44,520 nt of DNA, from positions 1 through 44,520 of the forward strand of contig JAIXPD010000012.1 in assembly GCA_027486405.1 (NCBI GenBank), read 5' to 3'. Each line of letters starts with the position of its first letter. Within the stretch, counting starts at the first letter, position 1. The notes under the pieces are model-generated. The model saw only the letters and a program-made list of their open reading frames with translations, was not told the origin of the DNA and searched no databases. The position numbers and the translations under genes were made by a program. Positions 33,628 to 42,475 of the stretch are shown piece after piece. The DNA comes from Azospirillum sp. Lineage in GTDB: Bacteria > Pseudomonadota > Alphaproteobacteria > Azospirillales > Azospirillaceae.

Positions 33628-34757
33628 GCAAGGCCCGCGCCGCCGCTGCCGCCGTGGCCGACGAGGATGTTGGCCTGACCGCCCGCCGGAATCCCGACCT
33701 GACCGGGCAGGCGGAGGCCGAACAGATCCTGCTCGACGCCTGGAATTCGGGCCGCCTGCCCCACGCCTGGTTGATCGGTGGCCCGCCCGGCATCGGCAAG
33801 GCGACGCTGGCCTACCGCTTCGCCCGCTTCGTGCTGGCGCAGGACGCCGCCGGAGACGGGCTGTTCGGCGGCGGGCTGTTCGGCGACAGCGCCCCGGCAA
33901 CATCGCTGCACCTGTCGCCCGACCACCCGGTGTTCCGCCGCGTCGCGTCCGGCGGCCACGCCGACCTGCTGACGGTGGAACGCCAGCGCGACGAGAAGCG
34001 CAACCGGCTGAAGCGCGACATCGCGGTGGACGAGGTGCGCAAGATCGCCCCCTTCCTACACCGCACCTCGGCGGAAGGCGGCTGGCGCATCGCGGTCATC
34101 GACGGGGCCGACCGCATGAACACCAACGGCTTGAACGCCATTCTGAAGATTCTGGAGGAACCGCCCAAGGGGGCCTTGCTGCTGCTGGTCAGCGACAATC
34201 CCGGCGGCATGCTGCCGACCATCCGCTCGCGCTGCCGCAAGCTGACGCTGAAGCCGCTGGCGGAGGACACCGTCGTCGACCTGCTGGGCCAACACCGCCC
34301 CGACATCCCGGCGGACGACCGCCCGGCGCTGGCCCGCCTGTCGGAGGGCAGCGTCGGCCACGCCATCGCGCTGGCCGACGCGGGCGGCCTGGCGCTGTAC
34401 CGCGAGATGATCGGGCTGCTGTCCGCCCTGCCCCGGCTGGACATCGCCGCCACCCACGCCTTTGGCGACGCGCTGACCCGCAAGACCGACGACGGGATGT
34501 ACGAGACGGCGACGGAGCTGCTGGTCTGGTGGCTGGCCCGCTTCGCCCGGTCGCTGGCGCGCGGGGCCTGGCCCGCCGAGGTGGTTCCCGGCGAAGCCGC
34601 CCTGATGACCCGTCTGGCCAACGCCCGCAGCCTTGAACGCTGGGTGGAGGTGTGGGAAAAGGTTCAACGCCTTTTCGCTCGCGCGGAATCCGCCAATCTG
34701 GACCGCAAGCAAGTGGTGCTGAACGCCTTGGCGGCGCTGGAAGCCGCCGCATCTTAA
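33624..34757 (+). CDS. holB: DNA polymerase III subunit delta'
   Basis: Clamp-loader subunit that acts with delta and tau/gamma to load the beta sliding clamp. The protein has 377 residues. The N-terminal AAA+ domain has GGPPGIGKATLAYRFARF (a complete P-loop, unlike E. coli delta'), RIAVIDGADRMNTNGLNA, LKILEEPPKGALLLLVSD and the SRC motif in TIRSRCRKLTL. A C-terminal helical collar follows. The start is GTG at 33624, overlapping the tmk stop. metG follows 52 bases later. Confidence 0.95.
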   Translation: MSKARAAAAAVADEDVGLTARRNPDLTGQAEAEQILLDAWNSGRLPHAWLIGGPPGIGKATLAYRFARFVLAQDAAGDGLFGGGLFGDSAPATSLHLSPDHPVFRRVASGGHADLLTVERQRDEKRNRLKRDIAVDEVRKIAPFLHRTSAEGGWRIAVIDGADRMNTNGLNAILKILEEPPKGALLLLVSDNPGGMLPTIRSRCRKLTLKPLAEDTVVDLLGQHRPDIPADDRPALARLSEGSVGHAIALADAGGLALYREMIGLLSALPRLDIAATHAFGDALTRKTDDGMYETATELLVWWLARFARSLARGAWPAEVVPGEAALMTRLANARSLERWVEVWEKVQRLFARAESANLDRKQVVLNALAALEAAAS

Positions 34758-34809
34758 TGACCGTGCCGAACCTTTTTCGGCAAGACAACCCCTCGGGAGA
34801 GCGCCGACA

Positions 34810-36366
34810 ATGGCCGGGCCGAAGACCTTCTACCTGACGACGCCGATCTATTACGTGAACGACGTGCCGCACATCGGTCACGCCTACACCACGCTCGCCT
34901 GCGACGTCCTCGCCCGGTTCAAGCGCCTCGACGGTTTCGACGTGAAGTTCCTGACCGGCACCGACGAGCATGGCCAGAAGGTGGAGAAATCCGCCGAAAA
35001 GGCCGGGATCGCGCCGCAGGCCTTCACCGACCGGGTGTCGCAGAATTTCCGCGACCTCGTGTCGCTGATGAACTACTCCAACGATGATTTCATCCGCACG
35101 ACCGAACCGCGCCACGTCGCCTCGGTGCAAGCGCTGTGGAAGGTGCTGGAGGAGCGCGGCGAAATTTACCTCGGCGCCTACGCCGGTTGGTATTCGGTGC
35201 GCGACGAGGCGTTTTATGGCGAAGACGAGCTGACCACCACCCCCACCGGCAAGAAGATCGCCCCCACCGGGGCCGAATGCGAGTGGGTGGAGGAGCCGTC
35301 CTATTTCTTCCGCCTGTCGGCCTGGCAGGATCGCCTGATCGCCTTTTACGAGGCCAACCCCGATTTCATCGCCCCGGCCAGCAAGCGCAACGAGGTGATG
35401 GCCTTCGTCAAGTCGGGCCTGAAGGATCTGTCGGTCAGCCGCACCACCTTCAAATGGGGCATCCCGGTTCCCGGCAACGACGCCCACATCATGTATGTCT
35501 GGCTCGACGCGCTGGCGAACTACATCACCGCCGTCGGCTATCCCAACACCGCCGAGGGCAGCGAGTTCGCCCAGCGCTGGCCCGCCGACCTGCACATGGT
35601 GGGCAAGGACATCCTGCGCTTCCACGCGGTCTATTGGCCGGCCTTCCTGATGGCCGCCGATCTGGCGCCGCCCAAGCGCGTGTTCGCGCATGGCTGGTGG
35701 ACCATCGAAGGCCAGAAGATGTCCAAGTCGCTGGGCAACGTCATCGCGCCGGAGACGCTGGTCAACACCTATGGCCTGGACCAGACCCGCTATTTCCTGC
35801 TGCGCGAGGTCCCGTTCGGCAACGACGGCGATTTCTCGCACAAGCAGATGGTGGCGCGGGTCAACGGCAACCTCGCCAACGATTACGGCAACCTCGTGCA
35901 GCGCGTGCTGTCGATGATCGGCAAGAATTGCGGCGGCGTGGTCCCCACCCCCGGCCCCTTCACCGAGGCCGACAACGCCCTGTTGGGGGCCGCCCACGGC
36001 CTGCTCGACGTGGTGCGGGCGGAGATCGACGCGCAGGCCTTCCACAAGGCGCTCGACGCGCTGTGGGCGGTGATCGGCGACGGCAACCGTTACGTCGATG
36101 AACAGGCCCCGTGGACGCTGAAGAAGACCGACCCGGCCCGCATGGCGACGGTGCTCTATGTGCTGGCCGAAACCATCCGCCATCTGGCGATCCTGACCCA
36201 GTCCGTCATGCCCGACGCCTCGGCCAAGATCCTCGACCAGTTGGCCTTGGGGCCGGACGCGCGCGGCTTCGGCACGCTGGGACCGGCGGGGGCGCTGGTG
36301 GCGGGCACGCCGCTGCCGACGCCGCAGGGCGTGTTCCCGCGCTTTGTCGAACCGACGGCGGAGTGA
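34810..36366 (+). CDS. metG: Methionyl-tRNA synthetase
   Basis: Charges initiator and elongator tRNA-Met. The protein has 518 residues, the short form without the C-terminal dimerisation/tRNA-binding domain. The HIGH motif is at 21-24 (NDVPHIGHAYTT) and KMSKS at about 303-307 (EGQKMSKSLGN). The connective region GWYSVRDEAFYGEDELT has no zinc-knuckle Cys, placing it in the zinc-free subgroup. A GGGAGAG site lies upstream of the ATG. It is part of the tmk-holB-metG-tatD-metallo-hydrolase run. Confidence 0.98.
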   Translation: MAGPKTFYLTTPIYYVNDVPHIGHAYTTLACDVLARFKRLDGFDVKFLTGTDEHGQKVEKSAEKAGIAPQAFTDRVSQNFRDLVSLMNYSNDDFIRTTEPRHVASVQALWKVLEERGEIYLGAYAGWYSVRDEAFYGEDELTTTPTGKKIAPTGAECEWVEEPSYFFRLSAWQDRLIAFYEANPDFIAPASKRNEVMAFVKSGLKDLSVSRTTFKWGIPVPGNDAHIMYVWLDALANYITAVGYPNTAEGSEFAQRWPADLHMVGKDILRFHAVYWPAFLMAADLAPPKRVFAHGWWTIEGQKMSKSLGNVIAPETLVNTYGLDQTRYFLLREVPFGNDGDFSHKQMVARVNGNLANDYGNLVQRVLSMIGKNCGGVVPTPGPFTEADNALLGAAHGLLDVVRAEIDAQAFHKALDALWAVIGDGNRYVDEQAPWTLKKTDPARMATVLYVLAETIRHLAILTQSVMPDASAKILDQLALGPDARGFGTLGPAGALVAGTPLPTPQGVFPRFVEPTAE

Positions 36367-36374
36367 GCCAAGCC

Positions 36375-37169
36375 ATGCTGGTGGACAGCCATTGCCATCT
36401 CGACTTCCCCGACTTCGCCGACGAGCTGGATTCGGTGGTGGAGCGCGCCCGCGCGGCGGGGGTGGGCCGGATGGTGACGATCTGCACCTATCTGACCCGC
36501 TTCGACCGCATCCTGGCGGTGGCCGAGCGTTACGACGACATCCTGTGCACCGTCGGCGTTCACCCCCATCAGGCGGCGGAGGAGTTCGACGTCACCACCG
36601 TGGACGCGCTGGTGGAGCGCGCCCGGCACCCGAAGGTGATCGGGCTGGGCGAAACCGGGCTGGATTACTTCTACGACAAAAGCCCGCGCGAGCAGCAGCA
36701 GGAGTGTTTCCGCCGCCACATCCGGGCCAGCCTGGACACCGGCCTGCCGCTGATCATCCACACCCGCGACGCCGACGACGACACGATGCGCATCGTGAAG
36801 GAGGAAACCGGCGGGCAGCGGGTGAAGGGGCTGTTGCACTGCTTCAGCTCCGGCCGGGCGCTGGCGGAGGAGGCGTTGGAGTACGGCTTCACCCTGTCGC
36901 TCTCGGGCATCGTCACCTTCAAGAAATCCGAGGATCTGCGTGCCATCGTCGCCGATGTGCCGCTGGACCGGATTCTGGTGGAAACCGACGCGCCCTATCT
37001 CGCCCCCATCCCGTTCCGGGGCAAGCGCAACGAACCGGCCTTCGTCGCGCACACCGCCGCCTGCGTGGCGGCGATCAAGGGCGTGAGCGCGGAGGAGTTG
37101 GCGCGGATCACCACCGCCAATTTCTTCCGCCTGTTCGACAAGGCCATGGAACAAAAGGCGGCGGCATGA
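36375..37169 (+). CDS. TatD family metal-dependent hydrolase/DNase
   Basis: The 264-residue TIM-barrel hydrolase has MLVDSHCHLDF (the HxH metal pair), GVHPHQAAE, IGLGETGLDY with the metal Glu, LIIHTRDAD and LLHCFSSG, and RILVETDAPYLAP with the late Asp. These are the complete metal ligands of the TatD/YcfH type. It starts 8 bases after metG, and its stop overlaps the next ATG (ATGA). The family shows 3'-5' DNase activity in some members, with a possible role in DNA repair; the physiological substrate is uncertain. Confidence 0.95.
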   Translation: MLVDSHCHLDFPDFADELDSVVERARAAGVGRMVTICTYLTRFDRILAVAERYDDILCTVGVHPHQAAEEFDVTTVDALVERARHPKVIGLGETGLDYFYDKSPREQQQECFRRHIRASLDTGLPLIIHTRDADDDTMRIVKEETGGQRVKGLLHCFSSGRALAEEALEYGFTLSLSGIVTFKKSEDLRAIVADVPLDRILVETDAPYLAPIPFRGKRNEPAFVAHTAACVAAIKGVSAEELARITTANFFRLFDKAMEQKAAA

Positions 37170-37963
37170 ACAACGGCCGATCCCCCGAACCGATGCGCGT
37201 CACCGTCCTGGGCAGCGGCGGGTCGCGCGGCGTTCCGGCGATCGGCCCCGACGGCTGGGGGCGTTGCGACCCGGCCAACCCGAAGAACCGGCGGACGCGC
37301 CCGTCGGTGCTGGTGGAGCGCGCGGGCGTGTCGGTTCTGGTCGACACCTCGCCCGATCTGCGCCAGCAGATTTTGGACAACGGGTTCGAACGGCTGGACG
37401 CCGTGCTGTGGACCCACCAGCACGCCGACCACGCCCACGGCATCGACGAGCTGCGCGAGCTGTGCCGGATGATGCACGCGCCCATCGACGCCTATGGCCG
37501 CGACGATCACCTGCGCGACATCGAAACCCGCTTTCCCTATTGCTTCGAACCGCTGAAGACGGGCTATCCCTTTTACCGCCCGGTGCTGAACGTCCAGCGC
37601 ATCACCGGCCCCTTTGACGTGAAGGGCCTGACGGTGACGCCGTTCGATCAGGATCACGGCTTCATGACGACGCTGGGCTTCCGCTTCGACCGTTTCGCCT
37701 ATTCCACCGACGTGGTGCGGCTGGACGAGGCGGCCTTTGCCGCGCTGGCGGGAATCGACACCTGGGTTGTCGATTGCGCCCGGCTGGAACCGCCCCACCC
37801 GGTGCACGCCCACCTTGCCCTGACCCTGTCCTGGATCGAACAGGTGCAGCCGCGCCGCGCCTATCTGACCCACATGGACAACACGATGGATTACGACCAC
37901 CTGCGCCGGATTCTGCCCGCCGGGGTCGAACCGGCCTATGACGGGATGGTGATCGAGGTGTGA
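37166..37963 (+). CDS. PhnP-like MBL-fold metallo-hydrolase
   Basis: The 265-residue protein of the metallo-beta-lactamase fold has the zinc motif THQHADHAHGIDEL (HxHxDH), an early GSGGSRGVPAIG loop, TSPDLRQQIL, DQDHGFMTTLGFRF, YSTDVV and the late LTHMDNTMDYD. The pattern fits the PhnP/RNase Z-like phosphodiesterase branch often found behind metG-tatD in alphaproteobacteria. A later start MRVTVLGSGGS at 37193 is possible. Its ATG overlaps the tatD stop. The substrate is not known. Confidence 0.92.
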   Translation: MNNGRSPEPMRVTVLGSGGSRGVPAIGPDGWGRCDPANPKNRRTRPSVLVERAGVSVLVDTSPDLRQQILDNGFERLDAVLWTHQHADHAHGIDELRELCRMMHAPIDAYGRDDHLRDIETRFPYCFEPLKTGYPFYRPVLNVQRITGPFDVKGLTVTPFDQDHGFMTTLGFRFDRFAYSTDVVRLDEAAFAALAGIDTWVVDCARLEPPHPVHAHLALTLSWIEQVQPRRAYLTHMDNTMDYDHLRRILPAGVEPAYDGMVIEV

Positions 37964-37967
37964 GGCG

Positions 37968-37989
37968 TGGGGCGGCGTCACGCGCCCCA
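37968..37989. other. Hairpin between convergent genes
   Basis: TGGGGCG (37968-37974) and CGCCCCA (37983-37989) form a perfect 7-bp stem between the metallo-hydrolase and exporter stop codons. Without a T run it is only a possible bidirectional stop. Confidence 0.4.
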
Positions 37990-37991
37990 GA

Positions 37992-39776
37992 TCACGCCGC
38001 CCCGGCCTCCTCCTCGCCGAATTGCAGGCGGGACAGGCGGGCGTAGGCCCCGTTGGCGGCGATCAGGGCGTCGTGGGTTCCCTGTTCCAGGATGCGCCCC
38101 CCCTCCATCACCACGATGCGGTCGGCGTTGCGGACGGTGGCCAGCCGGTGGGCGATGACCAGCGTGGTCCGCCCCTGGGTCAACCGTTCCAGCGCGGCCT
38201 GCACCAGACGTTCGGATTCGCTGTCGAGCGCGCTGGTCGCCTCGTCCAGCAGCAGGATCGGCGCGTCCTTCAAAAAGGCGCGGGCCAGCGCCAGACGTTG
38301 GCGCTCGCCGCCCGACAGCTTCACGCCCCGGTCGCCGATCACGGTGTCGTAGCCCTCCGGCAGCTTCATGATGAAATCATGGGCGGCGGCGGCCTGGGCG
38401 GCGGCGGCGATGGCGTCGAACGGGGCGTCGAGCCGACCAAAGGCGATGTTGGCGCGCACCGTGTCGTTGAACAGAACCGTGTCCTGGCTGACGATGGACA
38501 CCGCCGCGCGCAGGCTGCGCAGGGTGGCCCCGCGCACGTCCTGCCCGTCGATGGTCACGCGCCCGCCCTGGGCGTCGTACAGGCGCGGAATCAGGTTGAA
38601 GACGGTGGATTTGCCCGCCCCGCTGCGGCCGACCAGCGCAACGGTGCTGCCCGCCGGAACCGCCAGATCGATGCCCTTCAGGGTTTCCGTACCGTCCTCA
38701 TACGCAAAGCGCACGCCCTCCAGCGCCACCGCGCCCGTGGTCAGGGCCAGCGGCGTGGCGTTGGGCTGTTCCTGGATGGTCGGGGCCTGATCGACCAGTT
38801 CGAAGATGCGCTGGGCGGCGGCCAGCCCCTCTTGCAGGGCGGCGTTCAGCGTGCCGATGGCGCGCACCGGCTGGGCCGCCATCAGCAGCGCGCCGACGAA
38901 GCCGGAAAAGGCCCCGACCGACCCCTCGCCCATCGCCATGCGGAAACCGGAAAAGGCGATGACACCGGCCACCGCCACCCCGCCCAGCACCTCCATCATC
39001 GGGTCGATGCGCGAACGGGTGCGGGTGGCCTTCATGGTCAGCTCGTAATTGTCCTCAAAGGCGCGGGCGGCACGGGCGCGCTCGTAATCCTCCAGGCAAT
39101 AGGTCTTGACCATGCGCGCGCCCGACAGGCTTTCGGTCAGCAGCGAGGTCATGTCGCCCATCTGCGCCTGGGTGTCGCGCGACACGCGGCGCAGCCGCTT
39201 GCCGATGCGGACGATGGGCACGGCGGCGATGGGGTAGATGACGAAGACGATCAGCGACAAGAGCCAATCCAGGTAGAACATCGACCCGACCAGCGCGATC
39301 ACCGTCAGGATGTCGCGCACCAGCCCGGTGAGCGAGCGCGACAGCGCGTTGCGGATCACGTCCACGTCGTTGATGAAGCGCGAGGTCAGCGATCCCGTTG
39401 GTGCCGCGTGCAACTGCGCCATGTCGGCGGTCAGCAGATGGCTGAACATCGACAGCCGGACGTCGGAGATGATGCGCTGCACGATGTCGCTGGTGACGAC
39501 GGTCTGGGCGTAAAGCGACAGCGCCTTGATCAGCGTGACCAGCACGATCAAGGTTGGAATCAGCATCGCCAAACCGCGATCCTGCGCGGAAAACATGGCG
39601 TAGGACTGATCGATCAGCAGCGGGTAGCCGCCGGTCGTCGCCGCCACCACCGCCATCAGCAGGAAGGACAGCGCCAGCTTGGCCCGGTATGGCCGCACCC
39701 ACTCCCGCCACACCCGGCGCATCAGCCGTTCGGTCGTCGCGTCCAGCCGCAAGGCCCCGCCGCTCGCTTTGCTCAC
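37992..39776 (-). CDS. ABC exporter, fused permease/ATPase (MsbA-like)
   Basis: A half-transporter that works as a homodimer in the inner membrane; the MsbA group flips lipid A core. From the GTG at 39776 (VSKASGGALRLD) it has 594 residues, the usual length. The frame is open to an ATG at 39926 but the added 50 residues are Pro/Ser-rich and non-conserved. Six membrane helices are followed by the nucleotide-binding domain: Walker A GRSGAGKST (about 381-389), signature LSGGERQRLALARAFL, Walker B ILLLDEATSALD and the H-loop IAHRLAT. Lipid A as substrate is inferred by family resemblance only. Confidence 0.9.
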   Translation of the reverse strand: MSKASGGALRLDATTERLMRRVWREWVRPYRAKLALSFLLMAVVAATTGGYPLLIDQSYAMFSAQDRGLAMLIPTLIVLVTLIKALSLYAQTVVTSDIVQRIISDVRLSMFSHLLTADMAQLHAAPTGSLTSRFINDVDVIRNALSRSLTGLVRDILTVIALVGSMFYLDWLLSLIVFVIYPIAAVPIVRIGKRLRRVSRDTQAQMGDMTSLLTESLSGARMVKTYCLEDYERARAARAFEDNYELTMKATRTRSRIDPMMEVLGGVAVAGVIAFSGFRMAMGEGSVGAFSGFVGALLMAAQPVRAIGTLNAALQEGLAAAQRIFELVDQAPTIQEQPNATPLALTTGAVALEGVRFAYEDGTETLKGIDLAVPAGSTVALVGRSGAGKSTVFNLIPRLYDAQGGRVTIDGQDVRGATLRSLRAAVSIVSQDTVLFNDTVRANIAFGRLDAPFDAIAAAAQAAAAHDFIMKLPEGYDTVIGDRGVKLSGGERQRLALARAFLKDAPILLLDEATSALDSESERLVQAALERLTQGRTTLVIAHRLATVRNADRIVVMEGGRILEQGTHDALIAANGAYARLSRLQFGEEEAGAA

Positions 39777-40054
39777 AATCGCACACTCGCTCAATCCGTG
39801 GGAGTCGGGGGGTGATTCGGGCGCGAATCCCCGCGCCGATGGCTTAACCGATCCCCTCCGGCTTTGTCCATCGGACGGCGCGGCGGGGGTGGGATTTGCC
39901 GGGGATGGAGGATCGGGCCGCAGCATGGGGCCATTTGTTTCGGCAAGCGGAACGGTTGCGTTTTGGGTAAGGACCCAATCGGTCCGTTAATGATGCATAA
40001 ATGTTCAATCGCCACCGTTTTGGGCAGGAACGGTTCTTTTCGAGGAGCGGAATC

Positions 40055-40771
40055 ATGCGCACCATTGCTCTTGCCGCCGCCGCCCTGTGGGTGTGCGCGT
40101 CGCCCGCCTTGGCGGACAACATCACCGTTCTCTACAACGTCCGTCCGCCCTATCTGGTGGAAACCGGCGGCGGTGTGACCGGGTTGACCGGCAGCCCGGT
40201 GGCCGCCGCGTTCAAAAAGGCGGGGATTCCCTTCACATGGGAATCGGCTCCCTCCGCCCGCCAGATGCAGATGATCAAGGACAGCGCCGGGCCGCTGTGC
40301 GCCGCCGGTTGGTTCAAAAACGCCGAACGCGAAGCCTTTGGCCGCTTCACCGCGCCGATCTATCAGGACAAGCCGAGCGTCATCCTGACCCGCAAGGACA
40401 GCCCGGCCACCAAACACACCACCACCGACAGCCTGCTGGCCGATCCCAAGATCACCGTTCTGGTCAAGAACGGCTACTCCTATGGCGACTTCATCGACAA
40501 CCGCCTGCCCAAGGCAGCGGCGGAAAAAACCACCACCACACAGGAAAATGTCGGCATGGCCACCATGATCGTGGCGGGCCGCGCCGACCTGATGTTCCTG
40601 GCGGCGGAGGAAGGCAGCGAGTTGCTGAAGGCCCCGGAACTGGCCGACAAGGGGCTGGTGCTGGCCAACCTGACCGACATGCCCCCGGGCAACCCCCGCT
40701 ATCTGCTGTGCAGCCGCAACGTGCCGCCGGACACGATCGAGGCGCTGAACCGGGCGATCGCGGCCCCCTGA
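40055..40771 (+). CDS. Periplasmic solute-binding protein, family 3-like
   Basis: The 238-residue protein has a clear signal peptide (MRTIALAAAALWVCASPALA, cut before DN). The mature part looks like an amino-acid-type binding protein: NITVLYNVRPPYLVETGGGV at the start, AGIPFTWESAPSARQMQMIK, FGRFTAPIYQDKPSVILTRK, and VGMATMIVAGRADLMFLAAE in the second lobe. No permease or ATPase genes follow, so it may act as a stand-alone sensor or belong to a distant transporter; the ligand is unknown. GAGGAG at 40042-40047 supports the start. Confidence 0.85.
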   Translation: MRTIALAAAALWVCASPALADNITVLYNVRPPYLVETGGGVTGLTGSPVAAAFKKAGIPFTWESAPSARQMQMIKDSAGPLCAAGWFKNAEREAFGRFTAPIYQDKPSVILTRKDSPATKHTTTDSLLADPKITVLVKNGYSYGDFIDNRLPKAAAEKTTTTQENVGMATMIVAGRADLMFLAAEEGSELLKAPELADKGLVLANLTDMPPGNPRYLLCSRNVPPDTIEALNRAIAAP

Positions 40772-40825
40772 CCGCCGCCGCAACCGCCACCGCCACCGCC
40801 ATCGCCATCGCCAACGCCACCGGTC
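40772..40825 (+). repeat. CGCCAC/CGCCAT simple repeat
   Basis: Directly after the binding-protein stop, CCGCCGCCGCAACCGCCACC is followed by further ACCGCC and ATCGCC units. A short G+C-rich 3- and 6-base periodic stretch in non-coding DNA. Confidence 0.6.
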
Positions 40826-40920
40826 GCCCCCCACATCCAAGATTCGTTAACCACTGCGCGCCAGAATTGATTGCAAGCGTGGGACACAACGCGGCGTGAA
40901 CAACGGATGGGGAGGCGGCC

Positions 40921-41937
40921 ATGGCGCTTGGCGGCAATTTGGGAAACAACGGTCATGGTCCGGCACACCCGCGCAACCGGCCCCGCATCGGCGTCGCGCT
41001 GGGCGGCGGGGTGGCGCGCGGCTGGGCGCACATCGGCGTGCTGCGCGCGCTGAAACACTATGGGATCGAGGCGGACATCGTCTGTGGGGCCTCCGTCGGG
41101 GCGCTGGTCGGCGGCATCCATCTGGCGGGCAAGCTCGACGCGCTGGAATTGTGGGTGCGCAGCCTGACCCGGCTGAAGATCGTCGGCTATCTCGATCTGC
41201 GCCTGCGCCAGGGCGGCGGGTTGATCGGCGGCGACAAGCTGGTCGCGGAGATGCGCCGCCACATCGGCGATCTGCGGATCGAGGAACTGCCGGTCCCCTA
41301 CGCCGCCATCACCACCGATCTCGTCACCGGTCACGAGGTGTGGGTGCAGGACGGCGATCTGGTGGACGCCATGCGCGCGTCGATCTCCCTGCCCGGCGTG
41401 TTTCCGCCGGTGGCCATCGATGGGCGGTGGATGATCGACGGGGCGCTGGTCAACCCGGTCCCGGTGTCGGCCTGCCGGGCGCTGGGGGCGCAAATGGTGA
41501 TCGCGGTCAATCTGGCGGGCGACATTCTGGGCAAGGCGCGCAAGCCGGGGGCCACCGTGCCGACCGCCGCCGGGTTCGACCTGTTGAAGCTGATCGACGA
41601 GGAGATGCCGGAAAGCCGCGCGTCCTCCATGGTCGGGGCGCTGACCCGCCGCATCTTCCGCCGCGATTACGAGGGGCCGAGCCTGTTCGGCGTGATGGTG
41701 TCGTCGCTCAGCATCGTCACCGACCGGATCACCCGGTCCCGTCTGGCCGGGGAGCCGCCCGACGTTCACATCGCCCCGCGCCTGGGCCACATCGGCCTGA
41801 CCGAGTTCGACCGCGCCGACGATTGCATCCGCGAGGGTGTGGCGGCGGTGGAACGCGCCCTGCCCGACCTGCACGACGCGCTGGCCGTCTTCGCCACCGG
41901 CCCACGGGAAAACACCCACGGGCCGCAGGGCCGCTGA
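40921..41937 (+). CDS. Patatin-like phospholipase (RssA type)
   Basis: The 338-residue serine lipase-fold protein has the oxyanion GGGVARG at 28-34, the nucleophile S58 in GASVG, and the catalytic Asp at 173 in DGALVNP, giving a complete Ser-Asp dyad. The spacing fits the bacterial RssA/YlbK group. No signal peptide, so it is cytoplasmic or membrane-associated. The natural lipid substrate is not known. A GGGGAGG ribosome site precedes the ATG. Confidence 0.92.
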   Translation: MALGGNLGNNGHGPAHPRNRPRIGVALGGGVARGWAHIGVLRALKHYGIEADIVCGASVGALVGGIHLAGKLDALELWVRSLTRLKIVGYLDLRLRQGGGLIGGDKLVAEMRRHIGDLRIEELPVPYAAITTDLVTGHEVWVQDGDLVDAMRASISLPGVFPPVAIDGRWMIDGALVNPVPVSACRALGAQMVIAVNLAGDILGKARKPGATVPTAAGFDLLKLIDEEMPESRASSMVGALTRRIFRRDYEGPSLFGVMVSSLSIVTDRITRSRLAGEPPDVHIAPRLGHIGLTEFDRADDCIREGVAAVERALPDLHDALAVFATGPRENTHGPQGR

Positions 41938-41941
41938 GGCC

Positions 41942-42049
41942 CTCTAGAGCAGATCGCGTTAAATCGGGATCGATTTGACGCGTGAAGAGGCTCGATAAAC
42001 AAAGGCATAGAGCGCCGTGGACTGTTTCATGTTTTGAGCACGGCGCTTG
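41942..42049. repeat. Dispersed-type intergenic element with imperfect palindromes
   Basis: CGCGTTAAATC (41955-41965) and GATTTGACGCG (41972-41982) form an imperfect palindrome, and AGCGCCGT/ACGGCGCT (42011-42018, 42040-42047) a second 8-bp hairpin. The whole reads like a genomic intergenic repeat family; other copies are not visible in this window. Confidence 0.55.
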
Positions 42050-42116
42050 TCTCTAACCCGCTGGGGAGCAGCGGCAATCGCTTGACCGAGTGGTCATTGT
42101 CACCAAAACAAGATTG

Positions 42117-42272
42117 GACACGGATTTCACGGACAGGAACACGGATTTCACAGATTGTTGACGCCAAGCGTCTTGCGTGCCCCGCCACATGGCTTGCCAT
42201 AAGTCCTGTGATCAGAATGAACCCGAGGCGTGCTCCGTGATATCCGTGAGAAAATCCGCGAAATCCGTGGCA
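42117..42272. repeat. Inverted pair of CACGGATTTCA-type repeats
   Basis: 42117-42155 carries two ACACGGATTTCAC units; 42234-42272 carries the reverse-oriented units TCCGTGATATCCGTGAG and AAATCCGTGGC. About 78 unmatched bases lie between. The style (short near-10-base units, inverted arms) resembles the pair that brackets 20.99-24.33 kb. The remaining gap up to 42475 has no supported gene. Confidence 0.6.
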
Positions 42273-42475
42273 GCTCTCGTTTCGATTGGGTGTGCACGAG
42301 CGTCAAGCGATTGCTCTGCGCTGCGGACAAAGACGCGGCGAATCGTGGCCCTGCCCCATCGGTTAACCATTATTTTGCCCCACCGGACCACTACAGCTTG
42401 CGGATGGTGGGGCTTGCCGTCAAAATCATGTGGTTCCGCCACGCGGCGGCCCCCTGACCATGGCGTGCGAGGCAT

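Noticed and set aside
40772..40920. CRISPR-like reading of the CGCCAC/CGCCAT repeat
   Set aside because: Units are 3-6 bases with no spacers, so it is a simple sequence repeat.
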